9,141 bases of DNA from an uncultured Paracoccus sp. Its GTDB lineage: Bacteria; Pseudomonadota; Alphaproteobacteria; Rhodobacterales; Rhodobacteraceae. The position numbers and the translations under genes are program-made. Positions 1 through 6,074 of the stretch are shown here, piece after piece. The stretch covers positions 1 through 9,141 of the forward strand of contig CALLYR010000503.1 of the NCBI GenBank assembly GCA_937859005.1. The letters are read 5' to 3'. The notes below the pieces were generated by a model. That model was not told the origin of the DNA. It searched no databases and worked only from the letters and a program-made list of their open reading frames with translations. The first letter of the stretch is position 1, and each line of letters begins with the position of its first letter.

Positions 1-105
1 CTGGAGAATGGGACCGTCATGTATGACGCCGGCGACGGCCATCCGGCCGCGACCCCCAGACGGCTGGTGGGACTGGTGGAGCATGTCGAGGCGCTGCAGG
101 AGTGA
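1..105 (+). CDS. C-terminal end of an unidentified protein (partial)
   Basis: An open frame enters from the left edge and ends at TGA 103-105, giving the last 34 residues of a protein. Third codon positions are almost all G or C, as in the other genes here, which supports real coding. The tail holds GTVMYDAGDGHP followed by a short helix-like, Glu/Leu-rich end (VGLVEHVEALQE). I do not recognise the family with confidence. A thioesterase-type C-terminus is a loose possibility from the pattern only. The gene converges on parE, with 54 bp between the two stop codons. Confidence 0.5.
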   Translation: MENGTVMYDAGDGHPAATPRRLVGLVEHVEALQE

Positions 106-118
106 GGGGTCAGGGGCC

Positions 119-134
119 GGCGGCGTCAGCCGCC
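119..134. terminator. Small GC hairpin between convergent stops (weak terminator candidate)
   Basis: GGCGGC (119-124), loop GTCA, GCCGCC (129-134) form a perfect 6-bp stem in the 54-bp gap between the + strand gene ending at 105 and parE ending at 160. Neither strand has a T-run after it, so it is not a textbook intrinsic terminator. Position between convergent genes is the main argument. Confidence 0.25.
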
Positions 135-159
135 TGCCGGACTGTCGGTTCCGCGCCGC

Positions 160-2124
160 CTAGACATCCAGTTCCTCGACGAAGCGCGCGTTCTCGCTGA
201 TGAACTGGAACCGCAGTTCGGGCTTTTTCCCCATCAGCCGCTCGACCAGATCGCCGGTTTCTCCGCCTTCCTCCTCATCGATCGAAACGCGGATCAGCTT
301 GCGGGTGGCGGGGTTCATCGTCGTGTCCTTCAGGTCCTTGGCGTCCATCTCGCCCAGGCCCTTGAATCGCTGCACGTCGATCTTGCCCTTGCCGCCCAGT
401 CCCTTGGCCAGCCAGCGTTCCTTTTCGGCGTCGTCGGCGACATAGACACGCTCGGCCCCCTGCGTCAGCCGATACAGCGGCGGGCAGGCCAGATACAGGT
501 GCCCCTTGTCGATCAGGGGCCGCATCTGGGTGAAGAAGAAGGTCATCAGCAGCGACGCGATATGCGCGCCGTCCACATCGGCGTCGGTCATGATGATGAT
601 CTTGTCATAGCGCAGGTCGTCGATGTTGAAGCGCGTCCCCAAGCCCACGCCCAGTGCCTGCGCCAGATCGGCGATTTCCTGGTTCTGGCCCAGCTTGGAG
701 GACGAGGCCCCCAGCACGTTCAGGATCTTGCCGCGGATCGGCAGGATCGCCTGCGTGTTGCGGTCCCGCGCCGACTTGGCCGAGCCGCCCGCCGAGTCGC
801 CCTCGACGATGAACAACTCGGTTCCATCCCGGTTCGCCGCGCTGCAATCGACCAGCTTGCCGGGCAGGCGCAGCTTTTTCGTGGCCGACTTGCGGGCGGT
901 CTCCTTTTCCTGACGCCGCCGCAGCCGTTCCTCGGCCCGCAGGACCAGGAAATCGAGGATCGCGCCCGCCGATTTCGTGTCCGCCGCCAGCCAGTTGTCG
1001 AAATGGTCGCGCACCGCGCCCTCGACCAGACGCGCGGCCTCGGTTGTGGCAAGGCGGTCCTTGGTCTGGCCGACGAACTCGGGCTCGCTGATGAAGCAGG
1101 ACACCAGCGCGCAGCCCCCCGCCAGCAGGTCGTCGCGGGTGATGTTCTCCGCCTTGCGGTTCTTGGTCAATTCGCCATAAGCGCGCACCCCCTTCAGGAT
1201 CGCCGACCAGAAGCCCGATTCATGCGTGCCCCCTTCGGGCGTCGGGACGGTGTTGCAATAGGACTGGATGAAGCCGTCGCGCGAGGGCGTCCAGTTGATC
1301 GCCCAGTCCACCTTGCCCGGCACGCCGAAGCGTTCGCGGAAATCGACCGAACCCGCAAAGGGCCGGTCGGCATAAGTGGACGCGCGGCCAAGCTGTTCGC
1401 CCAGGTAATCCGCCAGCCCGCCGGGGAAGTGGAAGGTGGCCTCGGTCGGCGTCTCGCCGTCGTCGATCTCGGACTTCCAGCGGATTTCGACGCCGGAATG
1501 CAGATAGGCCTTGGACTTGACCATCCGCATCATCCGCGAAGGCTTCAGCCGGTGATGGCCGAAGATCTGCTCGTCGGGATGGAAGGTGACGGTGGTGCCG
1601 CGCCGGTTCGGGGCGGGGCCGACCTTTTCCACCGGACCCTGCGGGACGCCGCGGGAAAACGACTGCCGCCACAATTCGCGGTTGCGGGCGACCTCGACCA
1701 CCATGCGGTCGCTGAGCGCGTTCACCACCGACGCGCCGACCCCGTGCAGGCCCCCCGAGGTCTGATAGGCGCCTTCGGTGAACTTGCCGCCCGCGTGCAG
1801 CGTGCACAGGATCACCTCCAGCGCGGACTTGCCGGGGAACTTGGGGTGCGGATCGACGGGAATGCCGCGGCCGTTGTCGCGGACCGTGACCGAGTTGTCG
1901 GCGTGCAGTTCGACCTCGATGCGGCTGGCGTGGCCGGCGACGGCCTCGTCCATCGAGTTGTCGAGGATTTCGGCCACAAGGTGATGCAGGGCGCGTTCGT
2001 CGGTGCCGCCGATATACATGCCGGGGCGCTTGCGCACCGGCTCCAGCCCCTCCAGCACCTCGATCGAGGCGGCGGAATAGCTGTCGGCGGCGCGGTTGGC
2101 GCCGGAAAGAAGATCGTCGGACAT
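160..2124 (-). CDS. parE: DNA topoisomerase IV subunit B (ParE)
   Basis: Encodes a 654-residue ATPase subunit that partners ParC to decatenate replicated chromosomes. Visible landmarks are the GHKL ATPase domain with EILDNSMDEA (Asn 56), DNGRGIP (83-89) and GGLHGVG (124-130), the transducer lysine loop QTKDRL (353-358), then the TOPRIM metal-binding motifs EGDSAGG (441-447) and DADVDGAH (514-521), and RFKGLGEM (586-593). The length, the sequence ILNVLGASSSKLGQ after the TOPRIM start, and lack of the roughly 170-residue insert of Gram-negative GyrB favour ParE over GyrB. I chose ATG 2124 (MSDDLL); an in-frame start 20 codons upstream (2184) adds an Arg-rich stretch reaching nearly to the GST gene and looks unsupported. 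No strong Shine-Dalgarno is seen, only GAG about 7 nt before the ATG. It lies 70 bp downstream of the GST gene on the same strand, so it may share its transcript. It appears intact. Confidence 0.95.
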   Translation of the reverse strand: MSDDLLSGANRAADSYSAASIEVLEGLEPVRKRPGMYIGGTDERALHHLVAEILDNSMDEAVAGHASRIEVELHADNSVTVRDNGRGIPVDPHPKFPGKSALEVILCTLHAGGKFTEGAYQTSGGLHGVGASVVNALSDRMVVEVARNRELWRQSFSRGVPQGPVEKVGPAPNRRGTTVTFHPDEQIFGHHRLKPSRMMRMVKSKAYLHSGVEIRWKSEIDDGETPTEATFHFPGGLADYLGEQLGRASTYADRPFAGSVDFRERFGVPGKVDWAINWTPSRDGFIQSYCNTVPTPEGGTHESGFWSAILKGVRAYGELTKNRKAENITRDDLLAGGCALVSCFISEPEFVGQTKDRLATTEAARLVEGAVRDHFDNWLAADTKSAGAILDFLVLRAEERLRRRQEKETARKSATKKLRLPGKLVDCSAANRDGTELFIVEGDSAGGSAKSARDRNTQAILPIRGKILNVLGASSSKLGQNQEIADLAQALGVGLGTRFNIDDLRYDKIIIMTDADVDGAHIASLLMTFFFTQMRPLIDKGHLYLACPPLYRLTQGAERVYVADDAEKERWLAKGLGGKGKIDVQRFKGLGEMDAKDLKDTTMNPATRKLIRVSIDEEEGGETGDLVERLMGKKPELRFQFISENARFVEELDV

Positions 2125-2194
2125 GGGATGCTCGTGGCTTATGCGCTTTGCGCGGGTTTGCCATGCCGGGCCCCGCCGGGGCAAGGGCGGCGGC

Positions 2195-2854
2195 TCATTC
2201 GGGCTCGGCCATTCGTTCCCGCCACATCTTCTGGAACGCCGGGCGCGCCTGACAGTCGGCCAGCCACGCCTGCACCGCCGGGAACTGTTCCATCAGCGGG
2301 CCATAGCCCTGCGCGTAACGGAGGATTTCCGCCACATTCAGGTCGGCCACGGTGAAGCGGCCGCCGACCAGATTGCGATGCGTGGCCAGATGATCCTCCA
2401 GCACCTTCATGGGCCGGATCAGCCGTTCGGCGGCCTCGGCGACAAGTGCCGCATCCTCGCCCGGTTGCGCCTGTCCGCGCCCGTGCAGGAACAGCAGCGT
2501 CAGCGCGTCGGGCTCGATCGCGGTGGCGGCACGGAAGGACCATTGCATCATCAGCGCGTCCTCGGCCAGGTCGCGCGGGGCGAGCGGGCCGCCATGCTTG
2601 CGCGCCAGATACAGCGTGCAGGCCAACGCTTCCGACAGGACCAGCCCGTCATCCTCGATCACCGGGATCGCGCCCGCGGGCGACAGCGCCAGGAACGCGG
2701 GCGAATGGGTGTTCAGGGGCGCATCGGCCGCGTCGGGCCAAGGCAGGCGATAAGCCTGGATCACCGGCACCTGCCGGAAGGGCAGGTCCAGTTCGTGGCA
2801 CAGCCAGACGATGCGCGAGGCGCGGGAACGGGTAACGCCGTGAATGGTCAGCAT
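2195..2854 (-). CDS. Glutathione S-transferase family protein
   Basis: A 219-residue cytosolic GST-like protein, the usual size. The N-terminal thioredoxin-fold domain (about 1-85) begins MLTIHGVTRSRASRIVWL, where Ser 10 or Ser 13 sits at the usual catalytic position. The cis-proline motif is AIPVIEDDG (62-70), followed by LSEALACTLYL, where Ser-Glu normally contacts the glutathione gamma-glutamyl group. The all-helical C-terminal domain (about 95-219) carries the N-capping box FTVADLNVAEI (167-177). Family members conjugate glutathione to electrophiles or reduce disulfides; the substrate cannot be told from sequence. ATG 2854 is chosen because the GST fold starts at once; a purine-rich GAAAGAA lies about 5-11 nt upstream. 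Extending the frame upstream to 3175 would add 107 low-complexity Arg/Pro-rich residues and overlap rnd, so it is rejected. It is divergent from rnd and 70 bp upstream of parE. Confidence 0.9.
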   Translation of the reverse strand: MLTIHGVTRSRASRIVWLCHELDLPFRQVPVIQAYRLPWPDAADAPLNTHSPAFLALSPAGAIPVIEDDGLVLSEALACTLYLARKHGGPLAPRDLAEDALMMQWSFRAATAIEPDALTLLFLHGRGQAQPGEDAALVAEAAERLIRPMKVLEDHLATHRNLVGGRFTVADLNVAEILRYAQGYGPLMEQFPAVQAWLADCQARPAFQKMWRERMAEPE

Positions 2855-2957
2855 GGGGGTTCTTTCGGGATGTGGGGTTCGGGTCCGGCGCAGGCAAGCC
2901 CGGATCGGGCGCGCAGGCAACGGCGAAAAAGGACCACGCCGGTTTGCGGATCTTGCC

Positions 2958-2979
2958 GCCCCGCAGCGTCCTGCGGGGC
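2958..2979. other. Strong GC hairpin in the gst/rnd divergent spacer
   Basis: GCCCCGCAG (2958-2966), loop CGTC, CTGCGGGGC (2971-2979) make a perfect 9-bp stem inside the 250-bp non-coding spacer between the GST start (2854) and the rnd start (3105). There is no T-run on either side, so a simple terminator is unlikely between divergent genes. It could be a 5' leader structure for either gene. Confidence 0.35.
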
Positions 2980-2998
2980 CCACGACGTTGCGGCGGGC

Positions 2999-3016
2999 GT
3001 GAAAGGAAACTGTCAC
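2999..3016. promoter_or_regulatory. Imperfect inverted repeat in divergent spacer (operator candidate)
   Basis: GTGAAAG, four bases GAAA, then CTGTCAC: 7-bp arms with one mismatch, flanked by the least GC-rich part of the gst/rnd spacer. Size and location suit a dimeric regulator site between divergent promoters. It does not match the CRP (TGTGA-N6-TCACA) or FNR spacing, and I see no clear -35/-10 pair next to it. Confidence 0.2.
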
Positions 3017-3104
3017 AAAGGCTTGTTCGGGTGCTTTCCATCGCCGCACCGCGCGCCTAAACGGGACGGAAAGGGTGGATGACCCGCCGCAACCCAGGAA
3101 TGCG

Positions 3105-4136
3105 ATGCCCGCAGCCACGACCCCCCGCATCATCACCACCACCGACGAATTCGCGGCCTTCTGCGATCTCGCCAAGGCTCAACCCTATGTCACGCTGGAC
3201 ACCGAATTCCTGCGCGAACGGACCTATTATTCGAAACTGTGCCTGATCCAGATGGCACTGCCGCCCGCCTCCGGCCCCAAGGCCGAAGGTGGCCCGGCCG
3301 TGCTGGTCGATCCGCTGTCGCCCGACCTGTCGCTGCAGCCGCTTTACGACCTGTTCCGCCACACCGGCACCGTCAAGGTGTTCCATGCCGCCCGTCAGGA
3401 TCTGGAGATCTTCTTCCACGATGCAGGCGTCTTCCCGGCACCGCTGTTCGACACGCAGGTTGCCGCGATGGTCTGCGGCTTTGGCGAGCAGGCGAGTTAC
3501 GAGACGCTGGTGAAACGCATCGCCCGCCAGCCGCTGGACAAGTCCTCGCGCTTCACCGACTGGTCGCGCCGCCCCCTGACCGAGGCGCAGGCCGAATATG
3601 CGCTGGCCGATGTGACGCATCTGCGCGCGATCTATGAATATCTGGCGGGGCAGCTGCAAAACACCGGCCGCGACCCTTGGGTGGCCGAGGAAGCGGCGGT
3701 GCTGGTCGATCCCGAAACCTATACCAGCCGCCCCGAGGATGCGTGGGAACGGGTGCGCACGCGCTCCGGCTCGCCCCGCTTCCTGGCGGTCGTGCGTGAA
3801 CTGGCGCGGTTCCGGGAAACCTATGCCCAGACCCGCGACGTGCCCCGCGCGCGCGTGTTCAAGGACGATGCGCTGATCGAACTGGCCTCGACCCGGCCGC
3901 TGACCGAAGACGATCTGGGCAAGTCGCGCCTGCTTCTGCGCGAAGCGCGGCGCGGCGAGATCGCCCAGGGCATCCTGGCCGCCGTCAAGGCGGGGCTGGA
4001 AACCGCCGACCGGCCCCATCCCGGACGAGCCGGGCCGGCCCGTCAATGCGGCGCTGTCCGATCTGTTGCGCGTGCTGCTGAAGGCCAAGGCGGATGCGTC
4101 CGGGGTGGCGCCGCGGCTGATTGCGTCAAGCGCTGA
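3105..4136 (+). CDS. rnd: Ribonuclease D, frameshifted near the C-terminus
   Basis: Ribonuclease D is a DEDDy 3'-5' exoribonuclease that trims tRNA and other stable RNA 3' ends. As read, the frame gives 343 residues. All catalytic motifs are present: Exo I DTEFLRERTYY (Asp 32, Glu 34), Exo II VFHAARQDLEIFF (Asp 99), Exo III YALAD (Tyr 165, Asp 169). An HRDC RNA-binding domain follows at about 215-285 (RFLAVVRELARFRE, then FKDDALIELA). After Pro 304 an extra C in the CCCC run 4014-4017 shifts the frame, and the last 39 residues are Gly/Ala/Arg-rich and unlike the family. Removing one C restores a 393-residue protein ending at 4287. ATG 3105 is preferred over GTG 3075 because the family sequence starts directly after it and AGGAA precedes it by 4 nt. 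The exonuclease core could still work; the second helical C-terminal domain would be lost. Confidence 0.85.
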   Translation: MPAATTPRIITTTDEFAAFCDLAKAQPYVTLDTEFLRERTYYSKLCLIQMALPPASGPKAEGGPAVLVDPLSPDLSLQPLYDLFRHTGTVKVFHAARQDLEIFFHDAGVFPAPLFDTQVAAMVCGFGEQASYETLVKRIARQPLDKSSRFTDWSRRPLTEAQAEYALADVTHLRAIYEYLAGQLQNTGRDPWVAEEAAVLVDPETYTSRPEDAWERVRTRSGSPRFLAVVRELARFRETYAQTRDVPRARVFKDDALIELASTRPLTEDDLGKSRLLLREARRGEIAQGILAAVKAGLETADRPHPGRAGPARQCGAVRSVARAAEGQGGCVRGGAAADCVKR

Positions 4137-4287
4137 ACTGGATGCCCTTGCCGCGGGCGACCGCGACTTGGCCGCGCTGACCGGCTGGCGGGCCGAGGTG
4201 TTCGGCAACGATGCGCTGCGGCTTGTGCAGGGCCGGATCGCGCTGTCCGCATCGGGCGGGGCGGTCAGGGTCGTGCCGGTGGGCTGA
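4018..4287 (+). pseudogene. rnd: Displaced native C-terminal segment of rnd (other frame)
   Basis: From 4018 the +1-shifted frame encodes 89 residues beginning IPDEPGRPVNAALSDLLRVL and ending GGAVRVVPVG with TGA at 4285-4287. This is the expected C-terminal helical domain of alphaproteobacterial RNase D (LKAKADASGVAPRLIAS, then GWRAEVFGNDALRL). It joins smoothly to the upstream frame if one C of 4014-4017 is removed. It has no plausible start signal of its own: the first ATG in frame (4066) falls inside the helical domain and lacks a Shine-Dalgarno. I therefore treat it as the tail of rnd, split by a mutation or a base-call error, not as a separate gene. Confidence 0.8.
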
Positions 4288-4304
4288 GGAAAGGGTTCCT
4301 TCAG
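4284..4304. terminator. Hairpin spanning both convergent stop codons
   Basis: CTGA-GGAA (4284-4291), loop AGGG, TTCC (4296-4299), one bulged T, TCAG (4301-4304). The stem contains the native rnd stop on the + strand and the mgtC-like stop on the - strand, which are only 13 bp apart. It is short, has a bulge and lacks a T-run, so bidirectional termination is only a possibility. Confidence 0.3.
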
Positions 4305-4810
4305 TCGCCGTCCCTGTCGTTGGAACCGGCGGGCTGATCGTTGCCGGATTCGGGCACGATCAGCCGCAGCAGCACCAGCACGATCATCGCAAGGAAAGTG
4401 ACCAGCAGCGCCAGCTTGATATCGCCTGTCCCGCAGCACAGGCCGATGGCGCCGCACAGCCACATCGATGCGCCCGTGGTCACGCCCCGGACCGAACCGC
4501 CGTTGATGACGATGGACCCCGCTGCCAGGAACGCCACGCCCGAGGTTACTGCCTCCATCAGGCGCAGCGGATCAGCTTGCAGTCTGGTCGAGGGAGCGGA
4601 GGGGATGCTGGTCAGTTCCATCGCCACGATGGCGAAGGTGGCCGAGGCCAGCGCGATCAGCATATGCGTCCGCAGCCCCGCCGGGCGCTCGGCCGCCTCG
4701 CGGTCCAGCCCGATGACGCCGCCCAGCAGCAGCGCGGCCGCAAGCCGCACGACCGCCGTGGTCAGGGATACCGAATCAAGCCCGCTGGTGACTTCCTGCC
4801 ACAGGTCCAC
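4301..4810 (-). CDS. MgtC/SapB family membrane protein, short form
   Basis: A 169-residue integral membrane protein. About five hydrophobic segments are visible: near 16-35, 48-65, 88-104, 110-126 and 131-152. The hallmark MgtC/SapB N-terminal block is clear: RLAAALLLGGVIGLDRE (22-38) followed by AAERPAGLRTHMLI. Family proteins are linked to growth in low magnesium and to modulation of membrane ATPases or transporters, but the biochemical role of most members is unknown. The soluble C-terminal ACT-like domain of Salmonella MgtC (231 residues) is missing; here only a short polar tail follows the last segment, so this resembles the stand-alone SapB/YhiD core. The start is GTG 4810, supported by AGGAG at 4821-4817 on the minus strand, 6 nt away. 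It lies 93 bp downstream of hisE and converges with rnd. No magnesium-sensing leader is recognised. Confidence 0.88.
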   Translation of the reverse strand: MDLWQEVTSGLDSVSLTTAVVRLAAALLLGGVIGLDREAAERPAGLRTHMLIALASATFAIVAMELTSIPSAPSTRLQADPLRLMEAVTSGVAFLAAGSIVINGGSVRGVTTGASMWLCGAIGLCCGTGDIKLALLVTFLAMIVLVLLRLIVPESGNDQPAGSNDRDGD

Positions 4811-4816
4811 GCCGCT

Positions 4817-4821
4817 CTCCT
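4817..4821 (-). promoter_or_regulatory. Ribosome binding site of the mgtC-like gene
   Basis: AGGAG on the minus strand, 6 nt before GTG 4810. It is among the clearest Shine-Dalgarno sequences in the window and decides for the GTG start; the nearby ATG at 4830 is out of frame. Confidence 0.7.
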
Positions 4822-4843
4822 GTCCGTCATGCTCCTGTCACAA

Positions 4844-4887
4844 GGTTGGCGGGGGCGGGGATGGGGCGCAAGGGCCTGGGTGAATGG
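4844..4887 (-). terminator. C-rich, G-poor stretch after hisE (Rho-site candidate)
   Basis: Read in the hisE direction, these 44 nt contain 27 C and 6 G and start 17 nt after the hisE stop. C-rich, G-poor unstructured RNA after a stop codon is the known signature of Rho loading sites. The complementary + strand fits the G-quadruplex pattern at 4851-4874 (runs GGGGG, GGGG, GGGG, GGG with loops of 1, 2 and 5 nt). The site would separate hisFE from the mgtC-like gene. Inference from composition only. Confidence 0.3.
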
Positions 4888-4903
4888 CCCCAGCGAACAG
4901 GGA

Positions 4904-5218
4904 TCAGCCCTGCCGTGCGGCCTTCTCGGCCACGCCCGAGACCCCTTCGCGGCGGTCCAGTTCGGCCAGCACCTGATCCAGCGTCACATCGCGCGCGGCG
5001 AGCATGACCAGCAGGTGATAAAGCACGTCCGCCGCCTCGGCCGTCAGGCGGTCGCGGTCGCCGCGCACGGCCTCGATGATCGCCTCGACCGCTTCCTCGC
5101 CAAATTTCTCGGCGCATTTTTCCGGGCCCCTGGCCAGCAACTGGGCGGTCCAGCTTGACGCGGGGTCCGCGCCGCGCCGCGACTGGATCGTTGCGGCCAG
5201 CCTTTCCAGCGCGCTCAC
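4904..5218 (-). CDS. hisE: Phosphoribosyl-ATP pyrophosphatase (HisE)
   Basis: A 104-residue stand-alone HisE, cleaving PR-ATP to PR-AMP and pyrophosphate in the second step of histidine synthesis. The family signature is complete: GPEKCAEKFGEEAVEAIIEA (31-50), with the acidic Glu cluster that binds magnesium, and EAADVLYHLLVML (61-73). It is not fused to HisI, as is usual in alphaproteobacteria. The start is GTG 5218, giving MSALERLAATI; its first four bases GTGA contain the hisF stop, a 4-bp overlap that implies translational coupling. No clear Shine-Dalgarno is needed or seen. An in-frame extension upstream would only run through hisF out of frame. The stop is TGA 4904-4906, followed by a C-rich stretch. 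Confidence 0.94.
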   Translation of the reverse strand: MSALERLAATIQSRRGADPASSWTAQLLARGPEKCAEKFGEEAVEAIIEAVRGDRDRLTAEAADVLYHLLVMLAARDVTLDQVLAELDRREGVSGVAEKAARQG

Positions 5219-5973
5219 AGCCGCACCGGGATGCCGGCAGCGGCCATATGCGCCTTGGCCTGGGCAATTGTGTAAGTGCCGAAGTGAAAGATCGACGCCG
5301 CCAGCACCGCGGACGCATGGCCGTCGCGCACTCCTTCGACCAGATGGTCCAGCGTGCCGACCCCGCCCGAGGCGATCACGGGGATATCCACCGTATCGGC
5401 GATTGCGCGGGTCAGGGGAATGTTGAAGCCCGCGCGGGTGCCGTCGCGGTCCATGCTGGTCAACAGGATCTCGCCCGCGCCCTTGGCGGCGACGGTGCGG
5501 GCGAATTCGACCGCGTCGATGCCCGTGGGCTTGCGCCCCCCATGGGTGAATATTTCCCAGCGGTCCGGCGCGACCGTTCTGGCGTCGATGGCCACGACGA
5601 TGCATTGCGACCCGAACCGGTCGGCGGCGCGGGTCACCACATCGGGATCGGCCACTGCGGCGGAGTTGAAGCTGACCTTGTCGGCACCGGCCAGCAGCAG
5701 GTCGCGAACGTCCTGCGCCGTGCGCACGCCGCCGCCCACGGTCAGGGGAATGAAGCACTGTTCCGCCGTGCGCGTCACCAGATCGAACATCGTGCCGCGG
5801 TTTTCATGGGTGGCGTTGATGTCGAGAAAGCACAACTCGTCCGCGCCGGCGGCGTCATAGGCGGCGGCGGCAGCCACGGGATCGCCTGCGTCCACCAGAT
5901 CGACGAAATTGACGCCCTTGACGACCCGGCCATCGGCCACGTCAAGGCAGGGGATGATGCGGGTCTTGAGCAT
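5215..5973 (-). CDS. hisF: Imidazole glycerol phosphate synthase, cyclase subunit (HisF)
   Basis: A 252-residue (beta/alpha)8-barrel that, with glutaminase HisH, turns PRFAR and ammonia into imidazole glycerol phosphate and AICAR, joining histidine and purine metabolism. It starts MLKTRIIPCLD, with catalytic Asp 11; the second catalytic Asp is at 130 (VVAIDAR). Phosphate-binding loops are LTVGGGVR (77-84) and IASGGVGTLDH (200-210); DINATHENRG (51-60) is also typical. Length is exactly normal. ATG 5973 is at the expected first residue, although the upstream Shine-Dalgarno is weak. It overlaps hisE by 4 bp. Commonly hisH and hisA sit just upstream, but here the upstream neighbour is fabH, 101 bp away, so the partner subunit must be encoded elsewhere. 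Confidence 0.96.
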   Translation of the reverse strand: MLKTRIIPCLDVADGRVVKGVNFVDLVDAGDPVAAAAAYDAAGADELCFLDINATHENRGTMFDLVTRTAEQCFIPLTVGGGVRTAQDVRDLLLAGADKVSFNSAAVADPDVVTRAADRFGSQCIVVAIDARTVAPDRWEIFTHGGRKPTGIDAVEFARTVAAKGAGEILLTSMDRDGTRAGFNIPLTRAIADTVDIPVIASGGVGTLDHLVEGVRDGHASAVLAASIFHFGTYTIAQAKAHMAAAGIPVRL

Positions 5974-6008
5974 GGCCGCGTCATAGCGCGGCGCGGGCGG
6001 CTGCGAAA

Positions 6009-6073
6009 GGGGCTTTGCCCCTCGCCGCGCCTTCCGCGCGGCTCACCCCAGGGTATTTGGGCCAGAAAGAAGC
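6009..6073. repeat. Rhodobacterales-type intergenic element with two hairpins
   Basis: The spacer behind fabH holds hairpin GGGGC-TTT-GCCCC (6009-6021), hairpin GCCGCGC-CTTCC-GCGCGGC (6024-6042) and then accccagggtatttgg/gccagaaagaag (6045-6072), reaching within 2 bp of the fabH stop. From memory, Rhodobacteraceae genomes carry many intergenic sequences pairing a tatttgg-ccagaaagaag motif with a neighbouring GC hairpin. In the fabH direction the first-listed hairpin is followed by TTTCG, so it may also act as a weak intrinsic terminator. Only one copy is in this window, so repetition itself is not shown here. Confidence 0.5.
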
Positions 6074-6074
6074 C

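Noticed and set aside
160..2124. Alternative identification as gyrB
   Set aside because: At 654 residues with no large insert in the C-terminal half and with ILNVLGASSSKL after the TOPRIM start, the protein matches ParE.
2125..2184. N-terminal extension of ParE by 20 residues
   Set aside because: Arg-rich extension leaves no room for a leader after the GST stop at 2195 and is not part of the ParE family start; ATG 2124 fits better.
499..2355. Long + strand open frame (618 codons) opposite parE
   Set aside because: It is antisense to an intact parE. Its translation is His/Gln/Arg/Ala-rich with no domain, as expected for the complement of GC-rich codons.
2855..3175. Upstream extension of the GST gene by 107 codons
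   Set aside because: The GST fold begins at ATG 2854; the extension is Arg/Pro-rich and would overlap the start of rnd.
4066..4287. Independent small gene starting at ATG 4066
   Set aside because: The frame is open from the rnd shift point and encodes the RNase D C-terminal domain; there is no Shine-Dalgarno, so it is the rnd tail.
3057..4463. Minus-strand open frame of 468 codons opposite rnd and over the mgtC-like gene
   Set aside because: It is a mirror of rnd codons, low complexity, and overlaps a real gene on its own strand; no family resemblance.
5976..6006. Promoter-like TTTCGC-17-TATGAC on the minus strand just before hisF
   Set aside because: The -35 matches poorly and the start site would leave almost no leader; too weak to annotate.
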